Below are positions 25,747-34,743 of a stretch of 64,000 nucleotides of DNA, one piece after another. The stretch is taken from positions 1-64,000 of the forward strand of contig CAYOIZ010000006.1 in assembly GCA_964404165.1 (NCBI GenBank). The letters are read 5' to 3'. Source of the DNA: DASYLJ01 sp964404165. GTDB taxonomy: Bacteria > Desulfobacterota > Binatia > DP-6. Positions within the stretch are counted from its first letter, which is position 1. Every line of letters begins with the position of its first letter. Position numbers and translations under genes: made by a program. The notes under the pieces were generated by a model that searched no databases, was not told where the DNA came from, and saw only the letters and a program-made list of their open reading frames with translations.

Positions 25747-26163
25747 ATGCGACGCCACGCGCTTCTGGCCCTTCTCGGTCTCACCCTGACACTCGTCAGC
25801 GCCTGCTCCTTCTCGTACAGCTCGAAGAGCCTGTCCGATTCGAGCGGCAGCAGCTCCGAGTCGAGCGCCAGCTCGTCGGGCAGCCGCGAGACCGACTACC
25901 AGAACGACGTCCGCGACTACACGGCGGCCTACGTGAAATCGGGCGGGCAGTACGAGTCGTTCCAGAGCGAGCTCGCCGCGCTCGCGAAGAAGCGCGGCAT
26001 CAGCGACTGGGAGAACAACAAGGCCACCTGGATCGGCGTCGGCCAGGGGCTGAAGCGCGGCGGCGTCACCGGCGTCGCGTACAGCACCTACAAGCAGAAC
26101 CTCACCGGCGGCGAGTCGCAGAAGATGGACTGGGTGCAGTCCGGATACGACTCGGTCAAGTGA
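25747..26163 (+). CDS. Putative lipoprotein
   Basis: 138 residues with a lipoprotein signal (LLALLGLTLTLVSACSFS, lipobox Cys20), a Ser-rich tether of about 25 residues (SDSSGSSSESSASSSGS) and a conserved-looking domain of about 90 residues: NDVRDYTAAYVKSGG, ELAALAKKRGISDWENNKAT and GVGQGLKRGGVT. This matches my memory of a small deltaproteobacterial family of predicted lipoproteins without known function. The stop overlaps the GTG start of the following DUF4105 gene by 3 bp, so the two are cotranslated and may act together in the envelope. Confidence 0.75.
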   Translation: MRRHALLALLGLTLTLVSACSFSYSSKSLSDSSGSSSESSASSSGSRETDYQNDVRDYTAAYVKSGGQYESFQSELAALAKKRGISDWENNKATWIGVGQGLKRGGVTGVAYSTYKQNLTGGESQKMDWVQSGYDSVK

Positions 26164-28004
26164 GACTCGCGGCCGCGGCGCTGGCGCTGGTCCTCGCGCG
26201 TGGCGCCGTCGCGGCCGACCTGACGTATCTCCACATCGAGGCCAACGAGGGCGGGTCGAGCGGCGGCCACGTCGCACTGCGCCAGGGCGACACGGTCTTC
26301 CATTACCAGCACGAGGCGCCCGGCGTGCTGCGTCTCGAGCGCGACAGCCCCGCGCGCTTCGATCAGCGCTACCGGCTCCTCGAGAACCGCACCATCCACG
26401 CGACGCACGTCACCGTCGACGACGACACCGCCGCGCGCCTGCGCGACGAGCTGACGCGACGCCATCTCGTCGGCACGCAGCATCGCGCCTGTCGCGCCGC
26501 GCTCGACGCCGACGTCCGCCTGCTGGCGCTGATGGACGGCGAGCCGGGCGCCCTGCGCGTCGCCGGTGCGGGCTTCTTCGCCGACGGCGGCGACGCCGAG
26601 CCCGCGCTGGTGGCGCTCCGCGCGCGCGTCGGCGACGTCTCGCGGCGCGAGGCGGCCGTGCGTGCGCAGCTCGTGGCGCTCGGCCCCGACGCGTTCGTCC
26701 CGCCGCCGCTCCCGTCCGACGCACTCGGCCCACCGTGCTACGGCTTCGCGCAGCGCTACGAGGACGGCGTGGCGCTCCTGCTGGCGTTCGACGCCCTGGC
26801 CGCGGCGCGACCCCTGGCGTCCGACGCCGTCCGCACCACCGGGCTCGCGCTGCGCGACGACGAGCGCGCCGTGGTGGCTGCGCATCGCGACGCCATCACG
26901 GAACGCGTCGCACGCCTCGTCGACTCGCGACGTCCCGGGGCCGGCTTCGCCCTGCTGGTGGGCATGGCGCGTCTCGCCGCTCTGCAGCGCACGCTCGACA
27001 CCGGACACTGGGTGCTGCTCGACGCCTATGCCGCCGATGCGGCCGTCGTCGATCCCGCCGTGGTCCAGAGCCGGCGCGACGCGATGGACGATCTCGTGGC
27101 GACGGTGCGCCGCGAGCTCGACGTCGCGCGCACGGCGTTCGTCACCGCCGGCACCCAGGAGACCGCGCTCGGCGACGTCGAGACCGCGGGCAACCGTCTC
27201 GTCGAGCTGCTCGCGGCACGCGACGACGGACGCCCGCTGCGCATCCAGACGGGCGCCCTGCTGCCGCAGCGGCCGGCCGACGTGCGCGCGCTACCGGCGG
27301 TGCCGAACGACGTCGCGCCCGCGCTCGCCACCGCTCGCGCACGCGCCGACGCGTACACCGCAGCCGTCACGACGCTCGACCGCTACGAGCTCGTGACCCG
27401 CAACTGCGTCACCGAGCTGTTCGCCGCGGTGGACGCCGCGCTCGGCAGCGCCGCCGAGGCCGAGCGCCGGCTCGGCGGCCACGTCGACGGCACGCTGCGC
27501 TTCATCCCGTTCGTCGCCGCCGCGTCGGTGGCCGACACGTGGACGGTCGACGCGGTCGAAGAGCGACCGTCGTACCGGCGCATGCGGCTCGCGACCATGC
27601 CGGGCGTGCTCGACCGCCTGCGCGAGTCGAACACCGTGACGTCGACGATCTACCGCCGCAATCCCGACGACTCGGTGTTCCTCTTCTTCACCGACGACGG
27701 GATCGCGATGCGGCCGCTGCTCGGCCTGGCCAACCTCGCCGTCGGCCTCGGCGCCGGCATCGCCGGCCTCGGCCTGCTGCCGGCGGACGGCGGCGCGCTG
27801 CTGCGCGCGGGGGTGTGGGGTGCGATCTGGAGCGTGCCGGAGCTGGTGTTCGTCAACATCCGCAAGGGCACGTTCGCGGTGACTCAGGAGAGCGGCACGT
27901 CGAACACCAGCACCTCGGCGGCCGACCGCGCCACGAGCGCGATCGCCGACTCGTCCTCCACCGCGGCGCCGTCGCCGGCCTCGAGCACGCGGTCGCCGAG
28001 CTGA
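26160..28004 (+). CDS. DUF4105 (Lnb N-terminal-like) exported protein
   Basis: The 614-residue protein starts with a signal peptide (RLAAAALALVLARGAVA) and shows the DUF4105 pattern: IEANEGGSSGGHVALR and VFHYQHEAPGVLRLERD at the front, and YELVTRNCVTELFAAVD with Cys416 later. In this papain-like family, which includes the lipoprotein N-acyltransferase Lnb domain, the His and Cys are catalytic. Two hydrophobic segments lie near residues 520-570. Its partner is the lipoprotein gene just upstream (GTGA overlap). The last 40 residues (TQESGTSNTSTS onward) are low-complexity and antisense to the convergent pirin gene, so the original stop may have been lost. Acyltransferase activity is not proven by sequence. 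Confidence 0.75.
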   Translation: MRLAAAALALVLARGAVAADLTYLHIEANEGGSSGGHVALRQGDTVFHYQHEAPGVLRLERDSPARFDQRYRLLENRTIHATHVTVDDDTAARLRDELTRRHLVGTQHRACRAALDADVRLLALMDGEPGALRVAGAGFFADGGDAEPALVALRARVGDVSRREAAVRAQLVALGPDAFVPPPLPSDALGPPCYGFAQRYEDGVALLLAFDALAAARPLASDAVRTTGLALRDDERAVVAAHRDAITERVARLVDSRRPGAGFALLVGMARLAALQRTLDTGHWVLLDAYAADAAVVDPAVVQSRRDAMDDLVATVRRELDVARTAFVTAGTQETALGDVETAGNRLVELLAARDDGRPLRIQTGALLPQRPADVRALPAVPNDVAPALATARARADAYTAAVTTLDRYELVTRNCVTELFAAVDAALGSAAEAERRLGGHVDGTLRFIPFVAAASVADTWTVDAVEERPSYRRMRLATMPGVLDRLRESNTVTSTIYRRNPDDSVFLFFTDDGIAMRPLLGLANLAVGLGAGIAGLGLLPADGGALLRAGVWGAIWSVPELVFVNIRKGTFAVTQESGTSNTSTSAADRATSAIADSSSTAAPSPASSTRSPS

Positions 28005-28579
28005 ACCGACCCACGCGCCACGTGCACCCAGGCGCCGCGCCCCGGCGCCAGCGCATGCGACGCCGTCGCACCCGCGTCGAGCCGCGCCGCCAGCATGGTC
28101 GCGTCCTGATGGATGACGATGCTGCCGTCGCGCCCGTCGGGCGTGACGATGGGCGTGAGGCGTCCCGTCACGTCCACCTTCTGCTGGTCGTAGCGCGGCA
28201 CGAGGTTCCTGCGCTCCGGCACGATCCAGATCTGCAGCAGGTGGACCGGCTCGGTCGGTGACGGGTTCATCTCGCTGTGCTGGATCCCCGTCCCCGCGCT
28301 CATGATCTGGATCTCGCCGGGACGGATCGTGGCGCCGGTGCCGAGACTGTCCTGGTGCGCGAGCGCACCCTCGAGCACGTAGGTGATGATCTCCATGTCG
28401 CGATGCCCGTGCGTGCCGAAGCCGCGCCCCGCCGCGACGCGATCGTCATTGATGACGCGCAGCGGACCGAAGTTCATGTGCCGCGGATCGTGGTAGTCGC
28501 CGAAGGAGAAGGTGTGGCGGCTGTCGAGCCAGTCGATCCGGGTGGCACCGCGCGCGGCGGCGGGGCGGATGGTGATCAT
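27884..28579 (-). CDS. Pirin family protein (bicupin)
   Basis: 231 residues with the pirin bicupin fold. The N-terminal metal-binding cupin has HTFSFGDYHDPRHMNFG, then HGHRDMEIITYVLEG and EIQIMSAGTGIQHSEMN, which together carry the three His and one Glu that bind Fe. The C-terminal cupin lacks a full metal site, as in other bacterial pirins. Pirins act as quercetinases or redox-sensitive regulators; no substrate can be assigned. ATG 28579 begins the conserved MITIRPAAARG; the longer open frame upstream runs into the divergent gene. Its 3' end overlaps the DUF4105 gene by 121 bp in opposite orientation. Confidence 0.9.
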   Translation of the reverse strand: MITIRPAAARGATRIDWLDSRHTFSFGDYHDPRHMNFGPLRVINDDRVAAGRGFGTHGHRDMEIITYVLEGALAHQDSLGTGATIRPGEIQIMSAGTGIQHSEMNPSPTEPVHLLQIWIVPERRNLVPRYDQQKVDVTGRLTPIVTPDGRDGSIVIHQDATMLAARLDAGATASHALAPGRGAWVHVARGSVQLGDRVLEAGDGAAVEDESAIALVARSAAEVLVFDVPLS

Positions 28580-28622
28580 GCGGCCCTTGTAGACCGCGCG
28601 CCGAATCGAGACGATGGGGGGT

Positions 28623-29771
28623 ATGGCGAATCTCTCCGTCGGGGTCGAAACCGGGTGCACCGCGCCCCTGCGCATCGAACGGCTCCTGCGGCGCGTCTCG
28701 GGATACATGGGCGTCGACTCGCTGCTCATCCCGGACCACTACCAGGGCTTCGTGCCGAAGCAGGTCTGGAGCCCCGAGCAGACGCCGGCGGCGAAGATGA
28801 TTCCGTCGCTCGACGCCTTCTTCGACCCGTTCGTCATGCTGGGCGAGATGGCGCACACGGTGCCGCGACGGGTGCGCATCGGCACCGGCGTCACCGAGCC
28901 CATCCGCCGCCATCCGGTGACGCTGGCGCAGGCCTTCGTCACCATCGATCACCTGACGAAGGGCCGAGCGATCCTCGGCATCGGCAACGGCGAGCGCGAG
29001 AACACCACGCCCTACGGTCTGCCCTTCAACAAGCGCGTCGGCCGCCTGGAGGAGGCGCTCGAGATCATGCGGCGCGTCTGGCACAGCGACGGCGAACCCG
29101 TCGATTTCGACGGCGCCTTCTGGAAGCTGCGCCAGGCGGTGTTCCGCACGCCGCTCTACGAGGGCCGCGCGCCGTGCGTGTGGATCGCCGCGCACGCGCC
29201 GCGCATGCTGCAGCTCACCGGGCGCTACGGCGACGGCTGGTACCCGACGCAGAAGATGACGGCCGCCGAGTACGCCGAGAAGCTCGGCCGCATCCGCGCC
29301 GCCGGCCGCGAGGCGGGACGCGACATGACGCGCTTCGAGCCCGCGCTGCAGATCCAGATCGCGCTCGGGAAGGACCGCCGCAGCGTCCTCGAGCAGATGC
29401 TGACGGTGCCGGCGGCCGCCGCCATGTCGATGCTGCTGCCGGGGCCGCTGTGGGCGAAGCACGGTCGCCGTCATCCGCTCGGCGAAGACTACGAGGGCTT
29501 CGCCCAGTTCGTCCCCGAGGAGATCACCGCCGAGCAGATCGCCGACGCCCGCCGTCAGATCACCCCGGAGCTGATGGGCGACGGCGTGTTCGCCGGCAGC
29601 GTCGACGAGGTGTTCGCCGAGGTGAAGCCGCTGGTCGACGCCGGGCTCCGCCACGTCGTCGCCATCGACATCGGTGCGGTGGCGACCGGCGGCGGGCCGC
29701 GCGACATGCTGCGGCTCTTCCAGCTGATCCGGCGGCTCAAGAAGCTGCCGGTGGGCGCACCGCTGGGGTGA
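28623..29771 (+). CDS. LLM class flavin/F420-dependent oxidoreductase
   Basis: A 382-residue luciferase-like TIM barrel. Features are MGVDSLLIPDHYQGF, RRVRIGTGVTEPIRRHP (strand 3-4 region), a RAILGIGNGERENTTPYGL phosphate loop and WIAAHAPRMLQLTGRYGDG. The overall pattern, including PVDFDGAFWKL, resembles F420-dependent phthiodiolone-ketoreductase-like members rather than FMN luciferases, so F420 is the more likely cofactor. The start is ATG 28623 with GGGGGG directly upstream. It is divergent from pirin, with only 43 bp between the starts. The substrate is unknown. The gene ends before a strong hairpin at 29773-29809. Confidence 0.85.
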   Translation: MANLSVGVETGCTAPLRIERLLRRVSGYMGVDSLLIPDHYQGFVPKQVWSPEQTPAAKMIPSLDAFFDPFVMLGEMAHTVPRRVRIGTGVTEPIRRHPVTLAQAFVTIDHLTKGRAILGIGNGERENTTPYGLPFNKRVGRLEEALEIMRRVWHSDGEPVDFDGAFWKLRQAVFRTPLYEGRAPCVWIAAHAPRMLQLTGRYGDGWYPTQKMTAAEYAEKLGRIRAAGREAGRDMTRFEPALQIQIALGKDRRSVLEQMLTVPAAAAMSMLLPGPLWAKHGRRHPLGEDYEGFAQFVPEEITAEQIADARRQITPELMGDGVFAGSVDEVFAEVKPLVDAGLRHVVAIDIGAVATGGGPRDMLRLFQLIRRLKKLPVGAPLG

Positions 29772-29772
29772 C

Positions 29773-29809
29773 CGAGGGGGACGGCGCCACACGGCGCCCG
29801 TCCCCCTCG
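29773..29809. terminator. Bidirectional hairpin terminator
   Basis: Between two convergent genes lies a near-perfect stem: CGAGGGGGACGGCGCC, loop ACAC, then GGCGCCCGTCCCCCTCG with one bulged base. Sixteen GC-rich pairs and a 4-base loop in a 47-bp convergent gap fit an intrinsic terminator serving both strands, although no long T-run flanks it. Confidence 0.65.
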
Positions 29810-29818
29810 CCTCCCTGC

Positions 29819-31984
29819 CTACTTACACTTGAGCGTCGCGCCGCCGCTCTGCAGCGTGCAGCTCGGCTTCGCGGGCGGCGTCGCCGGGAAGCGCGCCTCG
29901 ACGCACTGACCACCGGTCGCGGCCGGCGGGTCGAGCACGAGGATGCCCGTCACCGGCAGCTCCGGCGCGGTCACGGTGTAGGTGCCGTTCTTGCCGCTCA
30001 CCTTGAACTTGATGCCGCCGGCAATGGACGGAATGCGCTTCACGCCCACCTTGACGATGCCCTGCGTGGCCGTGCCGGGGCCCTTCCACGTCCACGACGT
30101 GCCGGAGCCGTTGACGCGCCAGCCGGTGCGCGTTCCAGAATCATACGCACCGCCGGCGATCGTCGTGTCGACGACCTGCGTGCCCGTGGCGCCGACGACG
30201 AGCACGCGCACGCCGTTCGCCACCAGATCGAGCGTCGGCACCAGCGTGATCGACGCCTGCCCCTTCAGGCTGAGCTTGTCGTTGCCAGGGGGCGCGGTGA
30301 GCTTCACCGCCGTCAGCTTCTGCTTGGTCGCGATCGCACCATTGGTGCACGGATCGTCGCGATCGCAGAGCGTGTCGGTGTCGGTGTCGACGATGCCGCA
30401 CGACGCCGAGCAGCACAGGTTGGTGCCGTTGCCGGCGCCGTCGTCGCAGGTCTCGCCGCAGGCGCCGTCGATGGTGCCGTCGCCGCAGGTGGTGCCGGGA
30501 CCGGCGCAGACGCCGGCGGTGCACTGGTCGTTCGTGGTGCAGGCGTTGCCGTCGTCACAGGTGGTGCCGTCGGCGAGGTCGGGCGCGTCGCAGACGCCCA
30601 CCGCGGTGCAGGTCTGCGGGCCGTTGCAGGCGTCGAGGTCGCCCGGGACGAAGCAGGCGCCCACGTCGGCGTCGGTGCCGGTGCCGAGCCACGGCACGTA
30701 GTCGACCGCACCCACGGACGTGATGACGCCGCCCGTGCCACCGGGGTTGCCGGCCTCGGTCGGACCCGTCGCCGAGCCGAACCAGTTGGTCTCGGCGTCG
30801 AGCGGACCCGCGGGCTGCCAGTTGATGGCCGCCACGCCGGTGGGCGCGATGGAGTTCTCCTGGACCAGCGCCGTGTCGGTGATGTGGCCGTTGCGCGGCT
30901 CGACGATGACGCCCACGTCGACGCCGTCGATCGTGTTGTTCGTGATCGACGTGTTCGTCGTGTAGCCGAGGAGGCGAACGCCCTGCGATCCGGCCTCGAC
31001 CGTGCCGGCCGACGTCATGTGGTTGCAGGAGACGACCGCGTTCGCGATCAGACCGAGGTTCTGGTTGGCGAGCGTGTTGGCGGCGTTCGTCAGCACGATG
31101 CCGCGACGGAACGAGCGCAGGTTCGTGATCGTGTTGCCGCTGATCTCGATGTTGTTGAACGTCCCCAGCGTGGTGCCGGTGAGGGCGCCCTGGAACACGA
31201 TGGCGGTGCTCGCGGTGGTGGCGTCGAACGGCCCCGCGTCGTTCGCCATGTCGATGACGTTGTTGCTCACCTTCTGCAGCGTGGTGATCGCGTCGTTGGT
31301 GTGGCTCATGTTGATGTACGCCGAGATCGTGCCGAGGCGGACGCCGCGCGTGAACGTGTTGAAGCTCACGTCGGTCGGGCCCTTGTGGCGCTCGATCAGG
31401 ATGGTGTTCGAGCCGTGGCTCATGAGCTGGTTGTACTGGAACACCAGGGTGTCGTTGGCGTTCGGACCGGCAGCGTAGAGGCCGTAGTCGCTGCCGTCGG
31501 CCGGGTTGCCGGTGCCGACGAGGATGTTGTTCGTCACCGTGAAGACGGACCCCGGGGCGTTGGCGCCGACGCGGACGTTGAAGCGCACCGACGATGGACC
31601 GGCCTTGGCGTTCCGCACGGTGAAGCCGTCGAACACGATGTTGCCGGTGGTGGCGGTCAGACGGACCGTGCCCGCGATGGCGAGGCCGGTGCCGCCCTGG
31701 CCGTCGATGATCGTCGACGCGGCGCCGGCGACGCTCTGTACGGTGAGCGCCTTGCTGATGTTGATCTGCGCCTCGTTGTACGTGCCCGGGCACACCAGGA
31801 TCGTATCGGTGTCGAGGGCGGCGGTGACCGCCGACTGGATCGTCGTGAAGGCGGGATCGGCGCCCGCGCAATCGGCCGTCGTGGAATCGTAGGTGCCGTC
31901 GACGTCGACGACGAGGGTGGATGCGCTCGCGAGCGCCGGGACGAGGCTCGCAAGCAGTGCGAGCCGCAGGAATCTACTGACCAT
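29819..31984 (-). CDS. Secreted right-handed beta-helix protein with Cys-rich and C-terminal beta modules
   Basis: 721 residues: signal peptide MVSRFLRLALLASLVPALAS, then about 430 residues of parallel beta-helix repeats (FTTIQSAVTAALDTDTILV, ASTIIDGQGGTGLAIAG, NNTIDGVDVGVIVEPRNGHI), rich in Asn/Thr and ending SATGPTEAGNPGGTGG, as in pectate-lyase-like and NosD-type folds. Next comes a Cys-rich EGF-like stretch (TTCDDGNACTTNDQC, CGETCDDGAGNGTN). A C-terminal beta module contains SWTWKGPG and KFKVSGKNG and ends QSGGATLKCK. It is probably exported to the surface. The start is ATG 31984 with GGAGG 7 bp upstream. Whether the helix binds or cleaves polysaccharide cannot be read; no lyase residues stand out. 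Confidence 0.82.
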   Translation of the reverse strand: MVSRFLRLALLASLVPALASASTLVVDVDGTYDSTTADCAGADPAFTTIQSAVTAALDTDTILVCPGTYNEAQINISKALTVQSVAGAASTIIDGQGGTGLAIAGTVRLTATTGNIVFDGFTVRNAKAGPSSVRFNVRVGANAPGSVFTVTNNILVGTGNPADGSDYGLYAAGPNANDTLVFQYNQLMSHGSNTILIERHKGPTDVSFNTFTRGVRLGTISAYINMSHTNDAITTLQKVSNNVIDMANDAGPFDATTASTAIVFQGALTGTTLGTFNNIEISGNTITNLRSFRRGIVLTNAANTLANQNLGLIANAVVSCNHMTSAGTVEAGSQGVRLLGYTTNTSITNNTIDGVDVGVIVEPRNGHITDTALVQENSIAPTGVAAINWQPAGPLDAETNWFGSATGPTEAGNPGGTGGVITSVGAVDYVPWLGTGTDADVGACFVPGDLDACNGPQTCTAVGVCDAPDLADGTTCDDGNACTTNDQCTAGVCAGPGTTCGDGTIDGACGETCDDGAGNGTNLCCSASCGIVDTDTDTLCDRDDPCTNGAIATKQKLTAVKLTAPPGNDKLSLKGQASITLVPTLDLVANGVRVLVVGATGTQVVDTTIAGGAYDSGTRTGWRVNGSGTSWTWKGPGTATQGIVKVGVKRIPSIAGGIKFKVSGKNGTYTVTAPELPVTGILVLDPPAATGGQCVEARFPATPPAKPSCTLQSGGATLKCK

Positions 31985-32136
31985 TCGGGTCCTCCGTGTG
32001 GTGTGGGACCCGACCGACACCGCGTTCGGCGTCAGGCTGTCGTCCCAGAAGTCGGTCTCGGAGCCGCGTACGGCCGAGCCGATTCGAGGCGTACCACGCA
32101 GAGAGCGATCCATCCAAGGATTTTCTGCGAAAGGAA

Positions 32137-32829
32137 TCACCCCACCGGCACGCCCAGCAGCCCGCAGACGATCCACCCGACGAAGCCCACCACGAGCGGG
32201 ATCGTCAGGTTGTCGTCGATGCGGATCGGCAGCATCTCCCACGCCGTCGCCGCGAGACCGATCAGCAGGCCGGCGCCCACCATCTGCCCCGCCGTCGCGA
32301 GGGTGAAGACCCGCAGCACGCCCACCGTCACCAGGAACGTCACGGCCAGGAAGCCGAGCGAGCCCTCGACGCTCTTCTCGGGCACGATGTGCCGTCGCCC
32401 CCAGGTGATGCCCACCATGGCCGACACCGGGTCGGCGATGGCGAGCGTGTAGATCGCGATCAGCGCGATCTCCTGCGGGAACGTCAGGATGGTGAGCAGG
32501 ATGGCGATGGCGTACGGGATCATCGCCGATTCCTTGAACTGCTCCTCGGCGCGGAAGAATACGCTGTTCACCCACGGCACCCGCTTCAGCAGCTCCGGAT
32601 AGTGGATCCGGACGCGGTCCAGGATGTAGACCACGCACGCGATGGTGCCGAAGACGTGCACCACCTGACGGTGCGTGAAGAGCAGCGCGTAGGCGCTGGC
32701 GATGACGCAGCCGTTCGCCATGTGGATCAGTCGGCGGCCGATCTGCAGGTCCTTCCGCGACGCGGAGGGGCCGGGCGTCACCACCGGGACGTCCGGTACC
32801 TCGATCTCGGGAATCTCGCTCGTCGTCAT
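32137..32829 (-). CDS. CTP-dependent dolichol/phytol/diacylglycerol kinase-like membrane protein
   Basis: A 230-residue protein with a short acidic N-terminus and about 6-7 membrane helices. Diagnostic pieces are RKDLQIGRRLIHMANG (the Arg-His-X3-Asn entry motif of the SEC59/DGK1/VTE5 family), YILDRVRIHYPELL, the substrate loop IADPVSAMVGITWGRRH and EKSVEGSLGFLAVTFLV. Such enzymes phosphorylate polyprenols, phytol or diacylglycerol using CTP. The lipid substrate cannot be told here; undecaprenol recycling for glycan export is one option. ATG 32829 follows GAGGTGGTG. It is divergent from the phosphatase-fold gene, with 75 bp between the starts. Confidence 0.8.
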   Translation of the reverse strand: MTTSEIPEIEVPDVPVVTPGPSASRKDLQIGRRLIHMANGCVIASAYALLFTHRQVVHVFGTIACVVYILDRVRIHYPELLKRVPWVNSVFFRAEEQFKESAMIPYAIAILLTILTFPQEIALIAIYTLAIADPVSAMVGITWGRRHIVPEKSVEGSLGFLAVTFLVTVGVLRVFTLATAGQMVGAGLLIGLAATAWEMLPIRIDDNLTIPLVVGFVGWIVCGLLGVPVG

Positions 32830-32904
32830 CACCACCTCGCAGCCCGCAAGTCCGGGTAAAAAGTCACATTGACGGCTCGTTACGGCACATGCGACGTTCT
32901 AGCC

Positions 32905-34344
32905 GTGAAATCACTCGCCTGCACTGCGCTCACCCTCGCCGCCGCCGTCGCCGGTCTGACGTCCGTCCATGGGGCCGACCAGACGATCCTCGGCAAGTCG
33001 CTCAAGATCGGCAACCCGCAGGCGTCCGACGCCAGCAAGCGCCGGGTGTCGGTGAACGGCGGCAGCACCAACGGCACGATCACGCTGTCGGGCGACCCCG
33101 TCGGGCCGGCCAACTCGAGCGGCGCGATGCTGACGATCGCCACCACGGGGACCACGCCCACGACCCAGACGTTCGTGCTGGGTCAGGGCACGGCCTCGAA
33201 CGGCAAGCCGTTCTGGACGCCCAAGGCGCCGGGCGGGTGGAGCTACAGCGATCCCAAGGGCGAGCAGGGTCCCGTCAAGTCGCTGAAGTTCGTGATCGCG
33301 GCCAGCGGCAAGGTGACGCTCAAGGCGGCGATCAGCGGCAAGGGCGGCGCCGTCGACGTCCTCCCGCCGAACCCCGGCACCGGCGCGTCGCTGACGTTCG
33401 GCGTCACCGGCAGCGACGATCGCTTCTGCGTGCAGTTCGGCGCCGACGGCACGATCGGCAGGAACGACGCCAAGGGCTTCACCATCGGCAAGGTCACGCT
33501 GGAGGGCTGCCCCACGAGCGTGTCGGGCGACTTCCTGGCGCTCAGCTACAACGTCGCCGGCCTGCCCGAGGGGCTGTCGAGCTCGAACCCGTCGGTGAAC
33601 ACGCCGCTGATCGCGCCGCTCCTGAACGGCTACGACCTGGTCCTGATGCAGGAAACCTGGAAGACGCCCGACCCGAACCCGCTCGCGCCGACCCGCGTCT
33701 ACCACGAGATCCTCGAGGCCGGCTCGCAGCATCGCTTCAAGTCGGTGTCGAAGCCGATCCCGCTCGGCACGGACCCGTTCCGGCCGAGCGCCCTCGTCAG
33801 CGACGGCCTGAACCGGTTCTCGCGTTTTCCGTTCGGCAACCTCGTCCGCGAGCCCTGGACCAACTGCTGGACGAGTGCCGCCGACTGCGCCGCGACCAAG
33901 GGCTTCAGCATGGCCCGCACCACCTTCGCGCCCGGCGTCGTGGTCGACGTCTACAACCTCCACAACGAGGCGGGCGGCGATCCCGAGGACGACGCCATCC
34001 GTGACGCCGACATCACGCAGCTCTCGAACTTCATCCAGACCAATTCGGTCGGACGCGCCGTCATCGTCGGCGGCGACTTCAACCTGCACACCGACAGCGA
34101 GCCGGACAGCACGCAGTTCAACCGACTGCTCTCCGAGACGGGGCTCACCGACGTGTGCGCCGCCCTCGCCTGTCCGTCGCCGGGTCGGATCGACAAGTTC
34201 CTGTTCCGCAGCAGCGCCCAGGTGACGCTGGCGCCGCAGAGCTGGCACTTCGAGACCGAGGTCTTCGAGCGCTTCGACGGCCAGCCGCTGAGCGACCACG
34301 ACGCGCTCGCCGTCCGCTTCGGCTGGACGGTCACGGCCGAATAG
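32905..34344 (+). CDS. Secreted endonuclease/exonuclease/phosphatase-fold hydrolase
   Basis: 479 residues in three parts: a signal peptide (VKSLACTALTLAAAVAGLT), a beta module of about 190 residues (FWTPKAPGGWSYSDPKGEQG, then VKSLKFVIAASGKVTLKAA, ending near GKVTLEGCP), and an EEP domain from about residue 215. The EEP core has LSYNVAG, LVLMQETW (metal-binding Glu), VVDVYNLHNEAGG, GGDFNLHTDS and the terminal catalytic SDHDALAVRFG. Close relatives are secreted DNase I-like, sphingomyelinase-like and inositol-phosphatase-like enzymes; the substrate is not decidable. GTG 32905 is chosen because it starts a proper signal peptide; a TTG lies 36 bp upstream. The beta module resembles the tail of the beta-helix protein nearby. 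Confidence 0.85.
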   Translation: MKSLACTALTLAAAVAGLTSVHGADQTILGKSLKIGNPQASDASKRRVSVNGGSTNGTITLSGDPVGPANSSGAMLTIATTGTTPTTQTFVLGQGTASNGKPFWTPKAPGGWSYSDPKGEQGPVKSLKFVIAASGKVTLKAAISGKGGAVDVLPPNPGTGASLTFGVTGSDDRFCVQFGADGTIGRNDAKGFTIGKVTLEGCPTSVSGDFLALSYNVAGLPEGLSSSNPSVNTPLIAPLLNGYDLVLMQETWKTPDPNPLAPTRVYHEILEAGSQHRFKSVSKPIPLGTDPFRPSALVSDGLNRFSRFPFGNLVREPWTNCWTSAADCAATKGFSMARTTFAPGVVVDVYNLHNEAGGDPEDDAIRDADITQLSNFIQTNSVGRAVIVGGDFNLHTDSEPDSTQFNRLLSETGLTDVCAALACPSPGRIDKFLFRSSAQVTLAPQSWHFETEVFERFDGQPLSDHDALAVRFGWTVTAE

Positions 34345-34743
34345 GTCGGACGTCCGACACGCGGGTCGGCGCCTCTGACTCGACGAACAACCGCTCTGCA
34401 CGGTTTCGTGCGGCTGCGGCGGTGGAACGGTTCTCGCTTAGCACCGCATGCGGTCGGCGCTGCGACGGATGACGCTCGGTCTCGGGCTCATCGCACTCGC
34501 CAGTCCGGTCCTGCTCCTGACCGACCCCACCCGCCAGCGCGCGGTGGTGGACCAGCTTCGACCGAGCCCGCGCGCCAAGCGGGCGGCCGACACGACACCC
34601 GACGTCCGGCCCGTCCGCGGGCGGCCCGTCCCGTAGCGCAGACACGCGAAGCCGACTGAGCCGCCGCACACACATCCGGATACCGCCTCCCGGCGAAACG
34701 GTATGGTGTTCGCTCCGAGCATCCCATATTCCCGGGAGCGCGC
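34345..34743. other. Intergenic stretch with short palindrome and a doubtful small frame
   Basis: A perfect 14-bp palindrome GTCGGACGTCCGAC (34345-34358) follows directly after a stop codon. Beyond the small frame at 34448-34636 nothing else is evident until the GGGAG ribosome binding site of the efflux operon near 34734. Confidence 0.4.
34448..34636 (+). CDS. Possible small membrane-anchored protein or gene remnant
   Basis: A 62-residue frame with one convincing hydrophobic segment (MTLGLGLIALASPVLLLTD) after a basic start and a basic, Pro-rich tail. The N-terminus looks like the signal region that begins some periplasmic binding proteins of ABC transporters, so this could be the leftover start of a lost gene. 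There is no clear ribosome binding site and no family match in memory. It may also be chance. Confidence 0.3.
   Translation: MRSALRRMTLGLGLIALASPVLLLTDPTRQRAVVDQLRPSPRAKRAADTTPDVRPVRGRPVP

Noticed and set aside
28277..32452. Open frame of almost 1400 codons on the forward strand
   Set aside because: It runs through the LLM-class gene in a wrong frame and antisense to the beta-helix gene; the translation has no protein-like character.
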